64,000 bases of DNA from Rhizobium pisi (lineage in GTDB: Bacteria; Pseudomonadota; Alphaproteobacteria; Rhizobiales; Rhizobiaceae): assembly GCF_003938655.1 (NCBI RefSeq), contig NZ_RJJT01000002.1, forward strand, positions 336,106 through 400,105, in the 5' to 3' direction. Shown piece after piece: positions 26,177 through 34,410 of the stretch. The notes beneath the pieces were generated by a model, which searched no databases, had not been told where the DNA came from, and saw only the letters and a program-made list of their open reading frames with translations. Made by a program: the position numbers and the translations under genes. Within the stretch, counting starts at the first letter, position 1; each line of letters starts with the position of its first letter.

Positions 26177-27766
26177 TCAGGCGTCCAGCCAGACGCGGGT
26201 TGCGACGTAGCCGTTCGACATGTCGTTGCCGATATCGTGGACATAGCCCTTCACCTGCTTGGTGGAGGCGTTCACGAAGTCGTTGAACATCGGCAGGATC
26301 ACGCCGCCCTCGTCTCGCACCGTCATCGCCATGGTGCGGTACATGTCCTTGCGCTTGGCTTCATCAAGCTCGGCGCGGGCCTGCAGCAGCAGCTTGTCGA
26401 AGTCAGGACGCTTGAAGCGGGTGTCGTTCCAGTCCGCCGTCGAGAGATAGGCGGTGGAATACATCTGATCCTGCGTCGGACGGCCACCCCAATAGGAGGT
26501 CGAGAAGGGCTGGACGTTCCAGACATTGGTCCAGTAGCCGTCGCCGGGCTCGCGCTTGACCTCGATCTCGATCCCGGCCTTCTTGCAGCTTTCCTGATAG
26601 AGGACGGCCGCATCGACGGCGCCGGGGAAGGCGACTTCCGACGTGCGCAGGAGGACCGAGCCGCTGTGGCCCGATTTCTTGTAGTGGAAGGCCGCCTTGT
26701 CGGGATCATAGACGCGCTGCTCGATGCCCTCGGGGAACAGTGCATAGGTGCTGTTGATCGGGAAGTCGTTGCCGACCTTGCCGTAGCCGCCGAGGATCTT
26801 CTGCACCATGGTCTCGCGATCCATGGCGTATTTGAGGGCCAGGCGCAGGTCGTTATTGTCGAACGGCGCCTTGTCGCAGTGCATGATGAAGACGTAGTGG
26901 CCGCGGCCGGCGGTCGAGAGGATCTCGACATTGGGTGCGCGTTTCAGCATGTTGACCGTCTTCGGGTCGACGCGGTTAATATAATGCACCTGGCCTGATG
27001 AAAGAGCCGCGATGCGGGCGGTGGCGTCGTTCATGCCGATGATCTCGATCGAATCGACATAACCGCGGTCGGTTCGCCAGTCGTCCTTGTTCTTCTCGAA
27101 GGTGGCGCGGACGCCAGGCTCGAAGCTCGTCATCTTGTAGGGGCCGGTGCCGATCGAGGCCAGAGGATCGTCGACGCCGCCATTCGGCTGGATGACCAGA
27201 TGGTAGTCCGACAGCAGCAGCGGCATGTCGGCATTGCCCTCGCTGAGCGTCAGCACGAGATTGCCGCCGTCGGCCTTGATTTCCTTGATCGAGCCGAGGA
27301 CACCGAGCGCGCCGGATTCCGACTTTTTATCGGTGTGGCGCTTCAGCGTCGCAACGACGTCATCGATCGTCATCTCCTTGCCGTTGTGGAACTTGACGCC
27401 TTTGCGGATCTTGAAGGTCCAGGTCGCCGCGTCCTTCGACGGTTCCCAGGATTCGGCAAGCGCCGGTACGGCAGCACCCGTCAGCGGATCGGATTCGACC
27501 AGCATGTCGCCCCAGCAGCGGCCGATGCAGAACATCACCTGCGACAGGAATTTCGCCGGATCGTTGGAATCGGTTGCAGCGCCTCCTTCGAGGCCGAGCT
27601 TCAGGTGGCCGCCGCGCTTCGGTTCGGCAGCTTCAGCGCTTTCGGTGAAGAGCTTGTCGGCGACGGCAAGTGTGATGCCCGCCGCCATGGCGCGTCCCAT
27701 GAATTCGCGGCGGCTCAGTCCGCCTGCCGTGACGCGGCTTGCGAGATATTTGGTGTAGTCGTTCAT
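26177..27766 (-). CDS. ABC transporter substrate-binding protein, family 5 (DppA/OppA-like), Tat-exported
   Basis: A 529-residue periplasmic binding protein. The N terminus carries a twin-arginine motif (SRREFMGRA, about 19-27) and a hydrophobic stretch, so export by the Tat pathway is likely. Family 5 features include GGHLKLGLEGGAATDSNDP, ALAESWEPSKDAATWTFKIRKGVKFHNGKEMTIDDVV and FGTDPY-like SIGTGPYKMTSFEPG. These proteins bind peptides, opines or other polar compounds. Its place after the carnitine-type catabolic genes suggests a quaternary-ammonium or acyl-betaine ligand; that is inferred. Confidence 0.9.
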   Translation of the reverse strand: MNDYTKYLASRVTAGGLSRREFMGRAMAAGITLAVADKLFTESAEAAEPKRGGHLKLGLEGGAATDSNDPAKFLSQVMFCIGRCWGDMLVESDPLTGAAVPALAESWEPSKDAATWTFKIRKGVKFHNGKEMTIDDVVATLKRHTDKKSESGALGVLGSIKEIKADGGNLVLTLSEGNADMPLLLSDYHLVIQPNGGVDDPLASIGTGPYKMTSFEPGVRATFEKNKDDWRTDRGYVDSIEIIGMNDATARIAALSSGQVHYINRVDPKTVNMLKRAPNVEILSTAGRGHYVFIMHCDKAPFDNNDLRLALKYAMDRETMVQKILGGYGKVGNDFPINSTYALFPEGIEQRVYDPDKAAFHYKKSGHSGSVLLRTSEVAFPGAVDAAVLYQESCKKAGIEIEVKREPGDGYWTNVWNVQPFSTSYWGGRPTQDQMYSTAYLSTADWNDTRFKRPDFDKLLLQARAELDEAKRKDMYRTMAMTVRDEGGVILPMFNDFVNASTKQVKGYVHDIGNDMSNGYVATRVWLDA

Positions 27767-27843
27767 TCCCCAGTTCCTTCTTTATGGTGCGTTGACAGAA
27801 CTTCCGGGCAGATTCGCAGGCGGTTTCCTCTCCACCTCCGATG

Positions 27844-27858
27844 CCCGCATCATGCGGG
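27844..27858. promoter_or_regulatory. short palindrome before the binding-protein gene
   Basis: CCCGCAT-C-ATGCGGG is a perfect palindrome with a one-base centre in the 118-base gap between the hydratase and the binding-protein gene. It could be an operator or part of an internal promoter for the importer genes. There is no independent evidence for binding. Confidence 0.3.
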
Positions 27859-27884
27859 AAAATGCTGCGGTTGCTGCCGCCTCC

Positions 27885-28667
27885 CTATCTTCCTTTCCAA
27901 ATGGGGCTTCGCTTCTCGGCGAAGGCCCGTGCGCCTTCCAATTGGTCCTCGCTCGAATAGAGCATGTCGACCGTCGCAAACTGCCGCTTAGTGATCTTGT
28001 TCATGGCAGTCTGGAACGTCGAACCCTCCGCTTCGCGGACGATTTCCTTGATGGCCGCGTAGACGAGCGGCGGCCCGCTTTCGAGCAGGCGGGCAAGCTC
28101 CCACGCCCTTTCCATCAGCCAGTCTGCCGGCAGAACCTCGTTGACGAAACCCCAGCGATGCGCCTCGTGAACGTCGAGCCAGCGTCCCGTCAGAAGCATG
28201 TCCATGGCGATGTGATAGGGGATGCGCTTCGGCAGCTTGATCGAGGCGGCATCGGCAACCGTGCCCGAGCGGATTTCCGGCAGGGCGAAGGTCGCATGGT
28301 CGGCCGCGAGGATCAGATCGGCCGAAAGCGCGATCTCCAGTCCGCCGCCGCAACAGATGCCGTTAACCGCACAAATGACCGGCTTGTTGAGGTCGCGCAG
28401 CTCCTGCAGCCCGCCGAAGCCGCCGACACCGTAATCCCCGTCGACCGCATCGCCTGATGCCGCTGCCTTGAGGTCCCATCCGGCACAGAAAAACTTTTCG
28501 CCGCTGCCCGTCACGATGGCGACACGCAAGGCCGGATCGTCGCGGAAATCGCGGAAGATCAAGCCCATGGCACGGCTTGTGGCAAGGTCGATGGCATTCG
28601 CCTTCGGCCGGTCGATGACGACTTCGAGCACTCCGCCGTCCTGTCGTGTGCGAATCTGGTCGCTCAA
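27885..28667 (-). CDS. enoyl-CoA hydratase/isomerase family protein (CaiD-like carnitinyl-CoA dehydratase)
   Basis: A 260-residue crotonase-fold enzyme. The oxyanion-hole segments are FCAGWDLKAAA (about 60-70) and GGLEIALSADLILAADHATFALPEIRSG (about 105-132), the latter including the catalytic Glu. Similar proteins interconvert crotonobetainyl-CoA and carnityl-CoA. It lies six bases after the acyl-CoA ligase gene in an operon with L-carnitine dehydrogenase, which makes carnityl-CoA the most likely product or substrate. General enoyl-CoA hydratase activity is the alternative. Confidence 0.85.
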   Translation of the reverse strand: MSDQIRTRQDGGVLEVVIDRPKANAIDLATSRAMGLIFRDFRDDPALRVAIVTGSGEKFFCAGWDLKAAASGDAVDGDYGVGGFGGLQELRDLNKPVICAVNGICCGGGLEIALSADLILAADHATFALPEIRSGTVADAASIKLPKRIPYHIAMDMLLTGRWLDVHEAHRWGFVNEVLPADWLMERAWELARLLESGPPLVYAAIKEIVREAEGSTFQTAMNKITKRQFATVDMLYSSEDQLEGARAFAEKRSPIWKGR

Positions 28668-28673
28668 CCTATC

Positions 28674-30728
28674 CTACCTCCTCCGCCGTATGAGGGCATC
28701 AACCGCAGCGACACCGCGTCCCTCGGGAAGAACCATTAATGGATTAATGTCCAGTTCCTCCAGGTGTGCCGCGTTCATTACGACATAATCTGCCGCTGTT
28801 GCGATAGTGTCGATCATAGCCTCGAGATCGCCTCGCGGCCGCCCGCGATAGCCATAGATCAATTTTGCGATTTTGAGGCGCGCAATCGCCGTGTGAATAT
28901 CTGCTTTCGTCGCCGGAAGCGGCAGGATGATGGAATCTTCCAGCAATTCGACGAAGATCCCACCCGCTCCAAGCATGAGCGACAATCCGAAGACGGGGTC
29001 GCGGGTAGCCCCGACAATGAGTTCGGCGACCGGCGCATCGACCATCCTCTCGACGAGATAACCGGCATCAGAGGCCATAGCCGCCGCCGCATTCGACACC
29101 GCCTCTGGATCTCTGAGGTTGAGCACGACGGCCCCGGCCTCGGTCTTATGCGCGATACCGAGACCCTTCAGCACGACGGGGAAACCGAGCCGTTCCGCCA
29201 GCTCGGCGGCTTCGCCAGGAGAAAAAGCCTGCAGCCCCCCGGGGATAGGGAGGCCGCAGGCGGCAAGCTCTATCTTCGCATCAGCTTCCGTCAGTGTCTC
29301 GATCTCGCCGTCCGCGGGGACGACGTTGAGCAAGGGCAGGGGAGGCGGACGATCCCAGGCCTCGCCAATCCCAGCGGCGACTTCGGCCGCGGTGATGGCT
29401 TCGTCGATACCCGAGAAGGCGACGATACCATTTGACATCAGGCGCTCGGCGACAGGCTCCGGCATGTTCTCAGGAAGGGTCGCGAGAAGCCCGGCCAGCG
29501 TACCCGTGGCGGAGGCTGCTGCGATAACCGCGTCCGCCGTCGTCATCCATTCGGATGCCTCACACCGGTCACTGCGGGGAAAATCGAGAACGACGAGATT
29601 GAGAGCGCAGCCACCCTCGAACATAGCACTGAAGGCCTCCGTCTGACGGGCGAGATCGCCCCAAACGAAGGTGTGGTAGTCGAGCGGATTGGCAAGCGCC
29701 ACCATCTCGCCCAGGACCTCGCGCAGCCGCGGCAATTGCCGTGGCTGGAGGGCCGGGAATTCCACTTTGCGGCCGACTGCGGCATCCGCCATCAGCGAGG
29801 CCTCGCCGCCGGAGCAACTCATGGACGAGATCGAATGGTTTGCAAGCGGGCCGGCGATATGCAGGAGTTTCAACGTTTCGAGCAGCGCCGGCAGGCTTTG
29901 GACACGACCGAGACCGAGGCGCGCGAGCACGGCATCGGCAACCGCATCGCTGCCGGCAAGCGAGGCGGTATGCGAGACGGCCGCGTGTTTTGCCTGCTCC
30001 GACTTGCCGACTTTCAGGACGACGACGGGCTTCCTCGAGCGACGGGCAATGGCGGCAAGACGTTCGAGGGCGGCGAGATCACCGAACCCTTCGACATGAA
30101 GGCCGATGGCCGTCACACGCGGGTCGTCGATCAGCGCGCAGGCGACATCGGCAAGCGATGTCTGCGCCTGGTTGCCGGCAGTGACCACATAGGCGATCGG
30201 CAGCCCGCGGGTCTGCATGGTCAGGTTGATGGCGATATTGGAGGACTGCGTGAGGATCGCAACACCGCGTTTGACCCGCTGCATGCCGTGCTGATCGGGC
30301 CATAACAGAGCGCCGTCGAGACCGTTGATCAGCCCGTAGCAATTGGGTCCGAGGATCGGCATGTCGCCGGCGGCCTCAAGAAGAGCTTGCTGCAGCTCGG
30401 CGCCGTCGGCAAGTTCTGCCGTCGCCTCGCTGAAGCCCGATGCATAACAGACCGCCCCCCCGGCGCCAGCCCGCGAAAGGCCGCGCACGATGTCGACGGT
30501 GAGCACCCTGTTGACGCCGACAAAGGCGGCATCCGGTGCTGCGGGCAGATCGGAGAGGGAGCGACAGCAGCGCCGCCCGAGCACTTCGTCCAATTTGGGA
30601 TGGACGGGCCAGATCTCGCCGGCAAAGCCCATGCGGTCGCACTGCTCGATCACCCTGCGCGCTTCGCGGCCGCCGAAGACGGCGATCGTTTGCGGTCTGA
30701 GCAGGCGGTCGAGCGGGCGAGATGTCAT
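28674..30728 (-). CDS. ADP-forming acyl-CoA synthetase (acetate-CoA ligase family)
   Basis: A 684-residue enzyme that activates a carboxylic acid with ATP and CoA. An N-terminal CoA-binding Rossmann domain (RPQTIAVFGG) is followed by succinyl-CoA-ligase-like domains with GPNCYGLINGLDGALLWP and the catalytic-His loop SHTASLAGSD (about 255-264). A C-terminal ATP-grasp domain (LGFPVVLKGLGIAHKTEAGAVVLN) ends in DINPLMVLPEGRGVAAVDALI. A longer frame starts at 30821, but the ATG at 30728 suits the family and lies four bases after the dehydrogenase. In this operon the acid could be gamma-butyrobetaine, crotonobetaine or carnitine. Confidence 0.88.
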   Translation of the reverse strand: MTSRPLDRLLRPQTIAVFGGREARRVIEQCDRMGFAGEIWPVHPKLDEVLGRRCCRSLSDLPAAPDAAFVGVNRVLTVDIVRGLSRAGAGGAVCYASGFSEATAELADGAELQQALLEAAGDMPILGPNCYGLINGLDGALLWPDQHGMQRVKRGVAILTQSSNIAINLTMQTRGLPIAYVVTAGNQAQTSLADVACALIDDPRVTAIGLHVEGFGDLAALERLAAIARRSRKPVVVLKVGKSEQAKHAAVSHTASLAGSDAVADAVLARLGLGRVQSLPALLETLKLLHIAGPLANHSISSMSCSGGEASLMADAAVGRKVEFPALQPRQLPRLREVLGEMVALANPLDYHTFVWGDLARQTEAFSAMFEGGCALNLVVLDFPRSDRCEASEWMTTADAVIAAASATGTLAGLLATLPENMPEPVAERLMSNGIVAFSGIDEAITAAEVAAGIGEAWDRPPPLPLLNVVPADGEIETLTEADAKIELAACGLPIPGGLQAFSPGEAAELAERLGFPVVLKGLGIAHKTEAGAVVLNLRDPEAVSNAAAAMASDAGYLVERMVDAPVAELIVGATRDPVFGLSLMLGAGGIFVELLEDSIILPLPATKADIHTAIARLKIAKLIYGYRGRPRGDLEAMIDTIATAADYVVMNAAHLEELDINPLMVLPEGRGVAAVDALIRRRR

Positions 30729-30732
30729 CGGC

Positions 30733-31893
30733 TCACGCTCCCAGGGGTCTGAGCAGGTCGCGGCTGATGATGTGCCGCTGGATTTCGGAGGTACCGTCCC
30801 AGATGCGCTCGACGCGCGCATCGCGCCAGAAGCGGGCGAGCGGAAGGTCGTCCATCAGTCCCATGCCGCCAAAGATCTGGATCGCCTCGTCGGTGACGCG
30901 TGCCAGCATTTCGGAGGCGTAGAGCTTGGCCGAAGCGATCTGCCGGTCTGCGGGGCGGCCGGCATCGACCTGCCAGGCGGCGGCAAGCGTCAGCCAATCG
31001 GCTGCGTCGATCTCGGTGATCATGTCGGCGAGCTTGAAAGACACACCCTGATTGGCGCCGATCGGCTTGCCGAATTGCTTGCGTTCGGCGGCATAGGGCA
31101 GGGCCAGGTCGAAGACACGCCGCGCCCGGCCGACACAGGTGGCGGCAACCGTCAACCGCGTGCCGTAAAGCCACTGATTGGCGATATCGAAGCCGCGATG
31201 CACCTCGCCCAGCACTTGGGCTTCGGGAATCCGGCAATCGGTGAAACTGAGGGTGCAGTTATGGTAGCCGCGATGCGAAACGGAATCATACCCCTTGAGA
31301 ATTTCAAACCCCGGCGTGCCGCGATCCACCAGGAAGGCGGTGATCTTCTTCTTGATGCCTTTCGGCGTTTCCTCTTCACCCGTCGCGGCAAAGACGATGA
31401 CGAAATCGGCGACATCGGCATGGGAGATGAAATGTTTCGTGCCGTTCAGGACAAAGTCGCCACCGTCGCGGCGGGCAGCACACTTCATGCCGCGCATATC
31501 GGAACCGGCGTCCGGTTCTGTAATCGCAAGCGCATCGATCTTCTCGCCGCGCACCGCAGGCAGGAGGTAGCGCTCGCGCTGCTCGCCCTCGCAGGCCATC
31601 AGAATGCCGGATGGCCGGCCGAAGAACACCGTCAGCCCCAGCGAGCCGCGCCCGAGTTCCCGCTCGACCAGCGTGAAGGTGGTATGGTCGAGACCGGCGC
31701 CGCCGACCTCCTCTGGGAAATTGCAGGCGTAAAAGCCGAGATCGATGCATTTGCGCTGGATTTCGCGCCCGAGCTCCGCCGGCACGATGCCGCTGCGCTC
31801 GACCTCGTTCTCATGCGGATAGATTTCGGTTTCGACGAAGGCGCGAACCGTCTCGACGATCATTTCCTGTTCTTCGCTGAGACCAAAATTCAT
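30733..31893 (-). CDS. acyl-CoA dehydrogenase
   Basis: A 386-residue FAD enzyme. Family motifs include ALAITEPDAGSDMRGMKCAA (about 120-140) for flavin binding, the C-terminal QIFGGMGLMDD and the catalytic-base region IWDGTSEIQRHIISR. The chosen ATG gives the family length; the upstream frame extension overlaps the previous gene and is rejected. It lies between the carnitine dehydrogenase fusion and the acyl-CoA ligase. By context it could desaturate gamma-butyrobetainyl-CoA to crotonobetainyl-CoA, but a generic short-chain acyl-CoA is possible. Confidence 0.9.
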   Translation of the reverse strand: MNFGLSEEQEMIVETVRAFVETEIYPHENEVERSGIVPAELGREIQRKCIDLGFYACNFPEEVGGAGLDHTTFTLVERELGRGSLGLTVFFGRPSGILMACEGEQRERYLLPAVRGEKIDALAITEPDAGSDMRGMKCAARRDGGDFVLNGTKHFISHADVADFVIVFAATGEEETPKGIKKKITAFLVDRGTPGFEILKGYDSVSHRGYHNCTLSFTDCRIPEAQVLGEVHRGFDIANQWLYGTRLTVAATCVGRARRVFDLALPYAAERKQFGKPIGANQGVSFKLADMITEIDAADWLTLAAAWQVDAGRPADRQIASAKLYASEMLARVTDEAIQIFGGMGLMDDLPLARFWRDARVERIWDGTSEIQRHIISRDLLRPLGA

Positions 31894-31903
31894 GCCGATC
31901 CCC

Positions 31904-33394
31904 CTATCGCCTCTGACCGACGTGACGGCCGACGCCTTCGGGCGCCGCCAAAGTCGCATGTGCTTCCGCGATCGCCTTGACCTTGTCGAACACGGCGGCC
32001 GGCGCCGGCGTGGCCTTGCCGGCCTTGCTCTCGACATGCAGCAGCATGTGCTCGGCGGTGGCGAGAGTCTCGCCCGTCTCCGTGTCGCAAAGCGTGTGAA
32101 AGACGTGCAGTCGCTTTTCGTCGACACCAAGCACCTGGCAGGTCGAATGGATCGCCTGACCGAGCTTCGCCTCGCCGAGATGGCGGATGTGGGTTTCCAC
32201 CGTGTAATAGCTTTGCCCCGCCTCGACATAGGCAAGGTCGACGCCGATGAGGCGCAGCAATGCGTCTGACGTATCGCCGAAGACCTGCAGGTAGCGGTGC
32301 TCGGTCATATGGCCGTTATAGTCGACCCAGGCCGGGCTGACCTCCGTCTCGACGAGCCTCAGCGGCTTCGACGGATCGAAAGACTTGGGTGTCCCGCCGC
32401 CTTGTGCCCAGAGCGATTGCTCGAAATCCTTCAACAGCTTGCCGGCACCCCAGCCCTTGCCGCCATGGCCGCCCTTGAGGGCCTGCAGAATACCGACGAG
32501 GTTTTCGTCGCGGATGCGTTCGAGTTCACGGAACGACAAGCCGGCTGCCTGCTCGTCGGATTGCCGGCCGATCTTTTCGATCAGCGCGTCGTCGAGATCG
32601 ACCACATCGGTGAGCTTGGTCCAGGGCCAGGCGAGGCAAGGGCCGAACTGAGCGAGGAAGTGGCGCATCCCGGCCTCGCCGCCGGCGATGCGATAGGTCT
32701 GGAACAGGCCCATCTGGGCCCAGCGCAGGCCGAAGGAGTAGCGGATGACGTCATCGAGCGTCTCGACGGTGCAGATGTCGTCATGGATCAGCCACAGAGC
32801 CTCGCGCCACAGCGCTTCGAGCAGCCGGTCGCCGACGAAGGCCTCGATCTCCTTGGCGATATGGACGCCCTTCATGCCGATCGGCGCCAGCCTGTCCATC
32901 GCCGCTTCAATGGTCGCCGCCGAGGTCTTTTCGCCGCCGACGATTTCGACGAGCGGCAGCAAGTAGACGGGATTATAGGGATGGGCGACGAAGAGGCGCT
33001 CGGGATGTTTCATGTCCCGCTGCAGATCGGTCGGCAGCAGACCCGAGGTGGAAGAGCCGATCAGCGCATCAGGACGGGCCGCGGCATCAATTTGTGTCAG
33101 TACACCACGCTTGAGATCGAGCCGTTCCGGCACGCTTTCCTGGATCCAGTCGGCACCGGCGACGGCTTCCTCCAGCGTTTTGCAGAACCTCAGCCTGCCG
33201 CGCGGCGGCAGCGGTGCGCCGGTCAGCATGGCATAGGCTTTTTCGGCATTGGCAATCACTTCGCCGACGATGCGGCCCGCCTCCGGATGCGGATCGAACA
33301 CGTCAACATCGATGCCGGCGAGCAGGAAACGGGCGATCCATCCGCCGCCGATGACGCCGCCGCCGATACAGGCTGCCTTGTTGATCCCTGTCAT
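31904..33394 (-). CDS. L-carnitine dehydrogenase fused to a hotdog thioesterase
   Basis: A 496-residue two-domain protein. Residues 1-320 form a 3-hydroxyacyl-CoA-dehydrogenase-like NAD enzyme (GGGVIGGGWIARFLLAG, IQESVPERLDLK, FVAHPYNPVYLLPLVEIVGG) typical of L-carnitine 3-dehydrogenase. Residues about 345-480 form a hotdog thioesterase (WVDYNGHMTEHRYLQVFGD, HIRHLGEAKLGQAI). Carnitine dehydrogenase with a fused thioesterase is known from rhizobia, where the second domain hydrolyses betainyl-CoA to glycine betaine after the keto acid cleavage step. The enzyme for that step is encoded seven bases upstream. Confidence 0.92.
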   Translation of the reverse strand: MTGINKAACIGGGVIGGGWIARFLLAGIDVDVFDPHPEAGRIVGEVIANAEKAYAMLTGAPLPPRGRLRFCKTLEEAVAGADWIQESVPERLDLKRGVLTQIDAAARPDALIGSSTSGLLPTDLQRDMKHPERLFVAHPYNPVYLLPLVEIVGGEKTSAATIEAAMDRLAPIGMKGVHIAKEIEAFVGDRLLEALWREALWLIHDDICTVETLDDVIRYSFGLRWAQMGLFQTYRIAGGEAGMRHFLAQFGPCLAWPWTKLTDVVDLDDALIEKIGRQSDEQAAGLSFRELERIRDENLVGILQALKGGHGGKGWGAGKLLKDFEQSLWAQGGGTPKSFDPSKPLRLVETEVSPAWVDYNGHMTEHRYLQVFGDTSDALLRLIGVDLAYVEAGQSYYTVETHIRHLGEAKLGQAIHSTCQVLGVDEKRLHVFHTLCDTETGETLATAEHMLLHVESKAGKATPAPAAVFDKVKAIAEAHATLAAPEGVGRHVGQRR

Positions 33395-33401
33395 GCCGCC
33401 C

Positions 33402-34304
33402 TCAGCGCTTCGTCAGTTTGAGTTTCTTGCGAACGTCTTCCGGGCCGATGATCCGGGCGCCCATGCCTTCGACCACCTGCACCGCCTTTTCGACGAGCTG
33501 CGCATTGGTGGCGAGCTGGCCCTTGCCGACGAAAAGATTGTCTTCCAGGCCGACGCGGACGTTGCCGCCGGCCAGAACCGCTGCGGCGGGATAGGCCATG
33601 GCGTTGCGGCCGATCGAGAAGGCCGAGAAGGTCCAACTCTGCGGCACGTTGTTGACCATCGCCATGAAGGTATTGAGATCGTCGGGCGCGCCCCACGGAA
33701 TGCCCATGCAGAGCTGGATCAGCACCGGGTCTTCGATCAGGCCTTCCTCGGCGAGCTGCTTGGCGAACCAGAGATGGCCGGTGTCGAAGGCCTCGATCTC
33801 GGGACGCACGCCGAGATCGGTCATCTTCTTCGCCATCGCCCGCAGCATGGCCGGGGTGTTGGTCATGACATAGTCGCCGAGGTTGAAGTTCATCGTGCCG
33901 CAGTCGAGCGTACAGATCTCAGGCAGGCATTCGGCGACATGGCTGACGCGCTCGGTGGCGCCCGCCATGTCAGTGCCCCTGGGATTGAGGGGAAGGGGAC
34001 TTTCGACATCCCCGAAGATCAGGTCTCCGCCCATACCGGCGGTGAGATTGAGGACCACGTCGACATCCGCCGAGCGGATGCGGTCGGTGACTTCCTTGTA
34101 GAGATCGTTGCGGCGGCTGGCACTCCCTGTTTCCGGATCGCGGACATGGCAGTGAACGACCGCCGCACCGGCCTTTGCCGCATCGATCGCGGAATCGGCG
34201 ATCTGCTTGGGAGTGATCGGCACGTGGCTGGATTTTGAGATCGTATCGCCGGCGCCGGTGACGGCACAGGTGATGAAAACATCGCGGTTCATCGCAAGAG
34301 GCAT
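33402..34304 (-). CDS. beta-keto acid cleavage enzyme (BKACE, DUF849), probably dehydrocarnitine cleavage
   Basis: A 300-residue zinc-dependent TIM-barrel enzyme. Zinc ligands lie in VVHCHVRDPETG (about 49-60) and further His/Glu positions. Family segments TAGMGGDL, LDCGTMNF and GIPWGAPDDLNTF are present. BKACE enzymes condense a beta-keto acid with acetyl-CoA to yield acetoacetate and a new acyl-CoA. With L-carnitine dehydrogenase next door, the substrate is most likely 3-dehydrocarnitine, giving betainyl-CoA. It is the first gene of the 13.7-kb co-directional run and follows GGGGAG. Confidence 0.92.
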   Translation of the reverse strand: MPLAMNRDVFITCAVTGAGDTISKSSHVPITPKQIADSAIDAAKAGAAVVHCHVRDPETGSASRRNDLYKEVTDRIRSADVDVVLNLTAGMGGDLIFGDVESPLPLNPRGTDMAGATERVSHVAECLPEICTLDCGTMNFNLGDYVMTNTPAMLRAMAKKMTDLGVRPEIEAFDTGHLWFAKQLAEEGLIEDPVLIQLCMGIPWGAPDDLNTFMAMVNNVPQSWTFSAFSIGRNAMAYPAAAVLAGGNVRVGLEDNLFVGKGQLATNAQLVEKAVQVVEGMGARIIGPEDVRKKLKLTKR

Positions 34305-34410
34305 GTTTTTGTTCTCCCCGTCTTAACTAGCATTACGCGACAGGTTGGGCAGCGATGCTTTGCATTTTCAGAAGTTATCGATACATTATCAGAAATCTTG
34401 GGAGGTAACC
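34305..34410. promoter_or_regulatory. divergent promoter region of the carnitine-type operon
   Basis: A 106-base gap between the BKACE gene (minus) and the CdhR-like regulator (plus), the natural site for the operon promoter and regulator binding. An AT-rich TTATCGATACATTATC tract lies at 34375-34390. It resembles only half of the idonate operator and is probably unrelated. No clear -35/-10 pair is asserted. Confidence 0.5.
34401..34405 (+). promoter_or_regulatory. ribosome-binding site deciding a TTG start
   Basis: GGAGG lies five bases before a TTG at 34411. Earlier starts in the frame have no such site. Confidence 0.6.

Noticed and set aside
34373..34390. TTATCGATA sequence resembling the idonate operator near the CdhR-like gene
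   Set aside because: Only about 11 of 16 positions match and the right half lacks TAACAT symmetry; a link to the LacI-type regulator is not supported.
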